Of a DNA stretch of 64,000 bases, positions 56,657 through 64,000 are shown piece by piece. The stretch comes from Sipunculus nudus (taxonomy: Eukaryota > Annelida > Sipuncula > Golfingiida > Sipunculidae), in contig CM049310.1 in assembly GCA_026874595.1 (NCBI GenBank), forward strand, positions 88,359,556 through 88,423,555, in the 5' to 3' direction. The first letter of the stretch is position 1. Each line of letters begins with the position of its first letter. The notes beneath the pieces are model-generated. The model saw nothing but the letters and a program-made list of their open reading frames with translations, ran no database searches and was not told the DNA's origin. The translations under genes and the position numbers were made by a program.

Positions 56657-57477
56657 TGTTACGGAACCTAATATAAACAGATCACGTATGCGTGATGAAC
56701 ACAAATTTTGTAATGAAAATAGAAAAAAAATCAGATTCTGTAACACTAGGCAGCGTGAAATGCCTAGGGGAATGAATAAATAACTCAGTGGTTCTTTGTT
56801 AACAAATAACCATAATTTATTGTTAAGACAACCCTCACATTACAATACACTAAATCAATACAATTATATAGTAAAACAGCGGTACAACAACAAATCAATA
56901 CAAGTACACAGAAAGATAAACAATGTGCACAGTACCTGGATACCACCACCGTCACAACGATAAGTTCTTTAAATGTATACTCTCGAAGAATGACAGTCAA
57001 GTGCAAAGCTCTTGTAACAATCCAGAAAGTAAACTAAAGTCCAAATGCACAAAATCCAGGAGAAAGTCTGACGAAAATCTATAATCGCCGCACTCGTCGG
57101 ATAAGGTCCCAGAAACTGACACACGCTTCTGCGTCCGCTAGAAATCTTCTCTGCTGCTGCTCCCGGCTCTAGAACACAGCCCCTTTACATACTCTTCTCA
57201 CCTCAAGCCGAGAAGCTTCTATCTCTCGAACATTCGAAGAAAAATACATTATACACGGTAAGCACGCATCACAGGAATCATCTAGAAAAACATGGCTGTG
57301 TGTATCTCTACATACCAGGGTCCACACGTGAATCATGACCAGGCGAGAAAGCCAGGATAGCATGACAACGAGATTTCAACCAGTACGGATTAAACTGCAA
57401 ATGTAACAAACGGCCCGGCGAGGGTGTAACCACACGAGTTACGCCCGTGTCACACAATAAAAAGAGTACCTGTAACA
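56657..57477 (-). mobile_element. Solo LTR, copy 3 (4-bp TSD ATAT)
   Basis: Reverse-strand copy, 821 bp, from TGTTACGGAACC to CTGTAACA, flanked by ATAT at 56,653-56,656 and 57,478-57,481. It is more diverged than copy 2 (TATGTAAAG in place of TATATAAAG; an insert near 57,410 with ACGGCCCGGCGAGGGTG). No internal region. Confidence 0.85.
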
Positions 57478-57481
57478 ATAT

Positions 57482-58363
57482 ATATATATTTCGGCACCCA
57501 ACACTAACTTCTCAAACTCCTGGCAATGCCCCATCAGTCCTTTACCAACCGTAACCCTAACACCCCTCCTCCAGATATTTAAATATAACGTGACTTCTGA
57601 TACTTCAAGATACTTCCTTGTTTACTGTTTGTTAATATTTTACTGGGGTTTGTACATGGCCAAATAATGTTGTGCTATTTTCTTCTTTTATCGTAAGAAG
57701 GGCCTTCAAAATAAGATAATAATACCCTCTCTTAGATAATTAGGAGAACATAAAATATTCTACTGTATACCCCGTTTTTATGGAAAGATGTCTTTACCCC
57801 AAAAGCAAATTTTATATAAAAAAAAACAGCAGTTAGGCCACAAAAACAAGAAATATTGTCCATCGGATTGGCGCTCCCATTTTTCGTGGATCACAGTTTT
57901 TGCAAATAAAGATAAGGTCCTTGGTAATGTTGACAATTTGTGTAATTGCATAGTTTCTCTGCAAGAATTCTTAAAAGTATGGAAAATGGACAAAATTTTG
58001 TGTTGGTCATGTACAACATTAAAAAAATAGAAGCAATATTTTGTATTTTCAAGGTAAGCTTGTAAAATTCCACTTACTTTAAAGAAACAAGAAAGAAAAA
58101 AAAATATTCGCCCTCCCGTGTCAATAAAATGTTTTTGGTGCAGCCTAACTCTGTACTAGGCAGCTTCGGAAAATACCTTGGATCACATGGCAATACAGAG
58201 TAACCCCACGTCTTCAGCATTACATTCGGGATAAAAAAAATTGTAATGTTATCTGTGATCCTGTATGTTGTTTAAAACCAAGCAAATGTTCTGTTATAAT
58301 CTTTGGACCCTGGAACAGACAAATATAAATATTCCACTGTTACGGAGTGGCAGGTGATTTTAG
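57482..58363. other. No gene seen
   Basis: Mostly unique AT-rich sequence. Overlapping frames of 60-80 codons at 57,778-58,073 lie on both strands without recognised motifs. Confidence 0.35.
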
Positions 58364-59210
58364 TTAAAGAGGACTACTCCGATATCGGACGTCTATTAAC
58401 TGATCCCATGAATTTTAATTAAAAATAAACCAGAAAACGTCGATCCCACCAAACAAAGGCTGTTAGTGTCAATTATATACCCAACTTTATGGAAGCCCGT
58501 CAAAATAATCCAAACAAATTCAACCAGGACATCTGGCGAACAAGAGTTTCGCAACAGGCGTTTTGCAACTAGTACAGCTTAAAACTTCCGCATATCTAGA
58601 ACCATCCGTTCTCAAAAAGCAAGACTGCAAAGGGACAGAGGCGAGGCGAGGAGAGAACTGCAACAAGGGTTGGGTATGGAAGCGGTCGTGAAGAAACATT
58701 TTCAAAATTTTATTCTTTAATGGTGCAATCTGCAGTAGTTTCGGGATTAAAGTAAGCTATTCTACTACATTATCTGTGGACGTTAATTGATTTCTGGCTT
58801 ACTCTGTTCATATTAATGAACTGTAGTTAATTCCTGTTAAGGAAAAAAGTCTTATAACTTTAACTTCTTTGTGATGGATGTGTGGGCTTGTTTATCTACA
58901 AACTGTTAGAAGATACGGTAAATAAGCCATGTTGACAAACCACGAAGCCTTAGATGTTTGGTTGCATATGTGCTGAATTTGAAAGGTCACTTGATGACGT
59001 CCGGGTTCGTCTGATTTGGCACCAGAAGTCCTTGTTGAATGTGTTTGATTGATTTTTGCGCCCCAACGTGTTATAAACACGTGGATGTAAACGAAACAAA
59101 CACAAAAACAAAACGAACGATGCAATCGGTGTTTTCTGGCCTATCTTTTATAAAAGTTTCAAGAGGTTATCTTTATGGATAGACGTCAGATATCGGAATA
59201 GTCCCTTTAA
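58364..59210. mobile_element. Complete foldback element, two inverted arms of about 390 bp
   Basis: The left end TTAAAGAGGACTACTCCGAT and the inverted right end TTAAAGGGACTATTCCGAT are inverted repeats. Homology continues through each arm: left CCAGAAAACGTCGAT, GGACATCTGGCG and AACTTCCGCATAT correspond to CCAGAAAACACCGAT, GGACTTCTGGTG and AATTCAGCACATATGC on the other strand. The whole 847 bp is therefore close to a large palindrome with a central spacer near 58,750. TTAA occurs at both outer ends, possibly a TTAA target. Single arms of the family occur at 1.6, 11.6, 26.7 and 48.9 kb. No transposase. Confidence 0.75.
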
Positions 59211-59248
59211 GCGCATGTTACCCAGATTCTTGAAGCCCAATGAGAGGT

Positions 59249-59266
59249 GGGGGGGGGGGGGGGGGG
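59249..59266. repeat. Poly-G run
   Basis: Eighteen consecutive G. Confidence 0.95.
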
Positions 59267-62190
59267 CAGTCCTCATCCCCCTAATCTGTATTTAACAATT
59301 GTTACAATGTGACCGGGGCTTCTCAACATTAAGCTGACAAAGCTTATCAAAACTCTTCCCTGTTCTCATCTCTTCGTAAAACCATGTTGACTGCGGCGTT
59401 GCTAATATTTTTAGAGTATAATTATCCTATGACCTGCTTGCAGTTTGATTTTTTTTCATGCCAAAAGGAGCAGAATAAAAATAATTGTTGCTAAAAGAAA
59501 ATGACAGCGGACCATTCTACGCTGGAAGTTTATGTCGGCAACCACTACCAAGACTACCCACGCGGAATAAAAACGACAGGGGTTGACAAATTGAAACCAG
59601 TGCTTGAGCATCACTAAGCTAAATCATCATCTCTCCTACATTTCTGGATGTGGACTGTTATCCATGGGGTCCTCAGATCAAATCGTACAGACCTGTGAAA
59701 TATTGTGTGTAAAATACAGGACAAACCTATCACTTATCCTCTATAACATTAAAAAATATTAAACCAGCAATAACTGCATGATACACATAAACATACATAT
59801 ATTGATATGACCAACTTTATTTTCTTATTAGAAATTATCGGCTTGAATATATTTGTGTAATATATTATTGACTAATATTATAAATTATCTTTTGTTAAAT
59901 ATACGCTTGAAACTTATAAATATAATAAGATTCTTATCAAGCTCAAATATCATGCTCAAATAAGAATAAACATGTCATATACGAAAAGAGCTCCACCGAC
60001 AGCGCCGATACGCCAACCTGCAGGCATGTCGACTAGTCTTCACGCAAGCTAAATATAATTTGGTACGGGACTCCAAGAACCTGGGTTTACAGCCATTAAT
60101 ACACGAATTTTTATCGGCATTTATGTTGGACTGAGCGGCCTACTTGGAGTAGGTACACTAGACATGCAGGGGACTGCACTGCCACGGCCATCCATCCTTT
60201 GCGTCGATATTGCTTTAAACAGCCGGTATCTCATCATTAGGCTACACATGAAGCAGAGTAAATCCCATCTCGATGGAAACGGGCGCCATTTTCTGTCCTC
60301 TGAGGATTGGCTGACATGAACACATACTATGCGGTATGCAGTCAGAAATTCAACAACAACAAAAATAAAGAAGTTTTATGAATATGATGAGTTAAAATTT
60401 AAACTTTAGCAGTCATGATCGGTATTGTTATAGAAAGTACAAAATCAAATCTGATTTATGCTGATCTGGTTTATATTACGTGAATTTTGAGTAACAGCGT
60501 ATACTAAGGCCGTTAGGCGCTGTAATAAAAGATTGTTTTCTCATCCAGATTTACAAAGGGCATTGGAAAGCAAGGCACTCTGACATCTCCATACACTTTT
60601 AGGTTAGAGGGACAAAACGACGCAACTAGGCTTAAAGCCCGTATAAATAACTATAATGTAGAAGTTTTAATATAACTTCTTGTTATAATCAAGTCTGTTT
60701 ACCTTAGCAAAGCTTATAAGGCCTTACTTGGCTAGTAGTTTTAAGAAACTCATCGACAGATAATACAAAATAAATGTTTATCACATGATACCAATTTATA
60801 ATAAATTTAATCCTTTTGGTAACATTTCTATAAATAAATGATTCAATTAAATAAATGCCGCGTTTGGAATTGTATGTAAAAAATAAGAAAACACGTATAT
60901 GTAATTGCGACTTTTGAACACGTTAAAGGAATGGAAATCCCACTTGTTTGAGGCAACAGCTCACTTTTTTAATGTGAAGCGCAGATTTAACGTTCTTCTA
61001 TTTTCAAACATTTAATTTGATGGTAGGGGGAATCTTGTACTGGTATTTTATTACGCTTTTACAAAGTCTGATGTTATAAAGTATCTGACGGGTCAAAATG
61101 TGTGAGAATTATACCATCGTCAAAATCCCACTCACACACGTGGCAAGTTCTCAGTAGCATCTCAGCCAACAAGTGTACGTTTGTTGACTGTCTCGTGAAT
61201 CACCCTAACCGGACAAATAACCAATCTTAATCCCTGCTGAAAGCTCATAGTGGATTCCAGGGACAGTTCTGCGTTTACGATTGCATGTCAGCTTTACGAG
61301 TGTTATACTGAGCCGCCAAGAACAGCAGTTAATTTATCACCGGTGTACCCTTTAACAGAGTAGACAGTTCGCATTCCATTAAATTGTTTGACACAACGGG
61401 TTTGATTGAAATCATCCATATTTATATCCTCCAATCTTATCTTAAAGTAATTTGTATAGGATAAAAGGTACTGCCAAAACATCTGAAACCTGATATTTCT
61501 TAGATTATTTGATAGATAACTACTGCTTACTACTAAGACGAGGTTATATTTCAAAACGTTCAATTCCACAAGCGGGTAAGTGAGTATTTTCATTAATGTC
61601 AAATTAAATGTTAAACTCGACCATGTGTTCAGTTTTGTAATTATTCGTCTCGGAGTGTCTCAGTAAGAGATCACCTTATGGTGATAAAGGGTACTATGGC
61701 AACAAAGAGAACAATTTATGATGTTCATAAATTCGCCTTCATCACATTCAGTTGCAATGTTGTTGTCACTGAAGACATGTCGTCTCTGATATCAATGACA
61801 AATTTAAGGCTCTTTTCAAGCTCTCCAAGTATGCGGTTAAAGATTCTTTCAAGTTCTTACATGCGTTATAAACATTTTACAGTTATAGGTTAACTTTATA
61901 TAACGCCAAACTATTAAAATAAATTCTTGGTCTTTTTTTCTTTTCATTACGTGGAGAGATTAAATTAGACCAGGCCTCGCCAAGGTAACAGAACAAAGCT
62001 ATTAAGGAGGAAATGCTTAAATCTGAATGTGTGATCTTAGGTTATCTAAGCTTAAGCTGGGATAATCCAAAATCACTTCATCCGCAGAAGCAGATCAAGA
62101 GGGAGGTCGAGGAGGTCCGGACCCCCCCCCCCCCCCCGGGTTTCATCTGCTGCAACCTTTTTTCAAGGCCCCCTTTTCCCCTTTTCGCTC
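59267..62190. other. No gene seen
   Basis: AT-rich unique sequence. The 59,990-60,320 part is higher in GC without a frame. The longest frame is 99 codons on the minus strand (61,303-61,602), with no domain and no splice structure. Confidence 0.35.
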
Positions 62191-62480
62191 CGTCTGTTTC
62201 TTGTCTATCGGTCTGTATGTCGATCTCTCTGTGTCTATCTGTCTATGCCTGTCAGTCGGTCTCTCTTTTTCTCTCGCTCTCTCTTTTTAGCTGTTTGTTT
62301 TTCTCTTGTCTATCCGTCTGCCTCTGTCTGTCGGTCTCTGTCTATCTCTCTCTCTCTCTCTGTCCGTCTATTTATCTAGTCCGTCTGCCCGTTGGTCTCT
62401 CTGCTTATCTCCATGTCTGTCTATCTCTTGTCAAACTGTATGTCTTTCGGTCGGCCTCTCCCCCCCCCCTTCCTCACACA
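62119..62480. repeat. Pyrimidine-rich CTGTCTATCTCTCT sequence with poly-C runs
   Basis: Degenerate TCTGTCTATCTC / TCTCTCTC sequence, with C runs at about 62,121-62,137 and 62,459-62,469. The Leu/Ser/Cys-rich 191-codon frame over it is a low-complexity artefact. Confidence 0.85.
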
Positions 62481-63170
62481 TATATTCAAAGAGAGAGGAG
62501 CGACGGGTCCTTTTCTCACTGTATTGATTCCTTAATAATTTCTTCCGGCTATCCTGCTGGCAGTGTTTATAAATACGCCATTATTTAACCGGCTCCATGT
62601 GATGACAAACATGCAGCAGTATCTTTTTATAACATGTTTATTAACATATCATGAATTTTCATAACATGACATACAATTTAAGACTAGAAACAATAATGGC
62701 CATTAATGCAGATAATAGACTTATTTGATTCATCGTAAGAAAACCTATCCTATCTTACTACAAATATACAAAATCGATATTTATATACAAAGGTGGGTAT
62801 AACTTAAATCATCTTCAGACACTCTCGTCTATACTTGCACCGAAGTCCCGTTTTTTTTATTTGTGCTATTCCGACAAGTTCAGGGAAACAACATGAGTAA
62901 TATAGAACACTCAAAATTTTATATAATAAAACGGAAAACAAAAGGGGTAATGCACAACCTCCAGGCCAGCGCTTATGGGCCTTGGTTAAATAACTTCAAT
63001 GTCAGCAAGTAATCCCGATCGGAATGATTAAACATGTATATATACGTATATAGCGAGAGCATTGCTTAAGGATAGGTGATATCTTGTAGCGTCAAAGCAA
63101 AGTTAACTGACCTTGCCATTAAATACACACTGAATTTGGTGAAATCATTATACCCGCAACAACAACTTAC

Positions 63171-63173
<3 letters not shown>
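62481..63173. other. No gene seen
   Basis: Unique AT-rich sequence. Confidence 0.4.

Positions 63174-63256
<83 letters not shown>
63174..63256. repeat. (TA)n microsatellite
   Basis: TA dinucleotides with one CATA interruption in the middle. Confidence 0.95.
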
Positions 63257-63258
<2 letters not shown>

Positions 63259-63621
63259 CCACGCTTAAACACCCAAAACTCCTAGAATATAACGTTATGT
63301 TATCACTGTAATGGACACATGGGCTAACGTTATCCTTGTGGCAGATCTGGCTTAAATAAATATATAAAATTATTCAATCCTTTGCACTCTCTGACATTTG
63401 TCATTTTCAGATTAAACGATGCCTGCAATAAAACTTACAAAAACTAAGACTGACATATGCCATGCAGATATTCTGTGATATCTGAACTCATCACGTGGCC
63501 CAGTCAAGTTTCATTTTGGTTTGGCATGTTGGTATATCATACAGAATCAATTTCACTCGTCAAGTGTCAACCTTTGACACGTGCAGTCCATTGCATGGTG
63601 TGTTTGCCTTTCAGTACTTGT
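63257..63621 (-). other. Probable 3' flank/UTR of the serine protease gene
   Basis: It lies directly downstream of the protease stop codon on the minus strand. No clear reverse-strand AATAAA was seen, so the transcript end is not fixed. Confidence 0.3.
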
Positions 63622-63783
63622 TTAACAATGGCAGGTGTCTCGTATCCATTTTATATCACGTGATACGTCCATGAACACTGAAGGTAGATCGGTAGGCAGG
63701 CACGCCACTATAACCCAGCTAGCGATACCTACAACGTTCCAGCGGCCGTTCCGTTGACACAGCAAAGGGCCGCCACTGTCACC
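63622..63783 (-). CDS. Chymotrypsin-fold serine protease, terminal exon (gene continues off the right edge)
   Basis: After a TTTTTTTCAG acceptor the exon begins exactly at Gly of GDSGGPLLC and encodes 53 residues to a stop. GDSGGP contains the catalytic Ser195 (chymotrypsin numbering) with Gly193 and Asp194. VVGIASW is the Ser214-Trp215 strand, followed by Cys (220-type) and by PSVFMDVSRDIKWIRD, the usual C-terminal helix. The exon border between residues 192 and 193, phase 0, is common in S1-family genes. The usual Gly216 is Val, and the usual Gly226 appears to be Ser. The first resembles elastases, suggesting a narrowed specificity pocket (inference). His57, Asp102 and residue 189 would lie in exons beyond the window; no other exon is seen up to 64,000. 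The paired C-terminal CHC is unusual. Confidence 0.85.
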   Translation of the reverse strand, partial: GDSGGPLLCQRNGRWNVVGIASWVIVACLPTDLPSVFMDVSRDIKWIRDTCHC

Positions 63784-63899
63784 CTGAAAAAAATATAAAA
63801 CCATAATTAAAAATAAGCATTTTAGGCATACCTACAAGTAATTATGTATATATATACTTAGTAAAGAACTAGATTCAGAAGAGCCCCAGACCTCAACCA

Positions 63900-63915
63900 C
63901 CCCCCCCCCCCCCCC
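63900..63915. repeat. Poly-C run
   Basis: Sixteen consecutive C in the presumed last intron of the protease gene. Confidence 0.9.
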
Positions 63916-63957
63916 ACCCTGCCCGTCCAAGTCTAATTGACTTAAACTGCGTGTCCA

Positions 63958-63996
63958 CTTATGCGGTGCGGATACGGATGCGGATGCGGACGCGTT
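63958..63996. repeat. GCGGAT hexamer repeat at the window edge
   Basis: About five GCGGAT/GCGGTGCGGA units run to the end of the window. This may be the end of a larger repeat cut by the window. Confidence 0.6.
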
Positions 63997-64000
63997 TTAA

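Noticed and set aside
61303-61602. 99-codon minus-strand frame
   Set aside because: No domain, no splice context and AT-rich codon content; consistent with chance.
62013-62588. 191-codon plus-strand frame
   Set aside because: The Leu/Ser/Cys composition comes from the pyrimidine-rich repeat, and it crosses poly-C runs.

Overview
This is a eukaryotic, AT-rich, gene-poor stretch that reads like a marine lophotrochozoan genome, most likely a mollusc (inference). The reasons are intron-type splice signals around the only convincing exons, dense (TA)n and (AAT)n microsatellites, tRNA-derived SINEs, LINE tails ending in ATT repeats, solo LTRs, short DNA transposons with inverted ends, and arrays built around AGGTCA half-sites. 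No bacterial operons, CRISPR arrays or rRNA genes are visible.

Only two host coding features are well supported. An apparently intronless 208-codon gene at 23,648-24,274 (+) encodes a small two-pass membrane protein with an N-terminal MGCSKS acylation-type motif and a C-terminal PPSY motif; its membrane block resembles the TMEM200 type. A terminal exon of a chymotrypsin-fold serine protease lies at 63,622-63,783 (-), and the rest of that gene is beyond the right edge.

Most of the window is repeats. From left to right: degraded MITEs and a frameshifted LINE fragment (1-7.8 kb); a solo LTR at 9.8 kb; a 3.35-kb hAT-type element with an 8-bp target duplication (12.46-15.80 kb); a 2.75-kb element with about 128-bp inverted ends (16.69-19.44 kb); a (CA)n tract and a 53-bp tandem array (20-21.5 kb); the membrane-protein gene with microsatellites and a MITE downstream; a foldback-family copy and a SINE (26.7-27.4 kb); then the dominant object, a 9.4-kb array of about 173 units of 54 bp (29.62-39.01 kb) with higher-order blocks of 1,734 and 1,027 bp. 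To its right are a SINE, two more solo LTRs (41.3 and 56.7 kb), a pogo-like TA-flanked element (49.4-50.3 kb), a LINE 3' end (53.3-53.7 kb), a 31-bp minisatellite (55.8-56.3 kb), and a nearly palindromic foldback element (58.4-59.2 kb).

The most interesting object is the 54-bp array. Most units carry a TGAGTCA (AP-1 type) site and AAGGTCATGACC, which matches the palindromic nuclear-receptor element AGGTCATGACCT at 11 of 12 positions. The unit is also an 18-codon open frame, but stops and +1 units interrupt it. The array ends in a diverged, open sub-array followed at once by a strong splice-donor-like sequence. Whether it is a satellite, a regulatory array, a decayed repeat-protein exon or a mixture cannot be settled from sequence alone.
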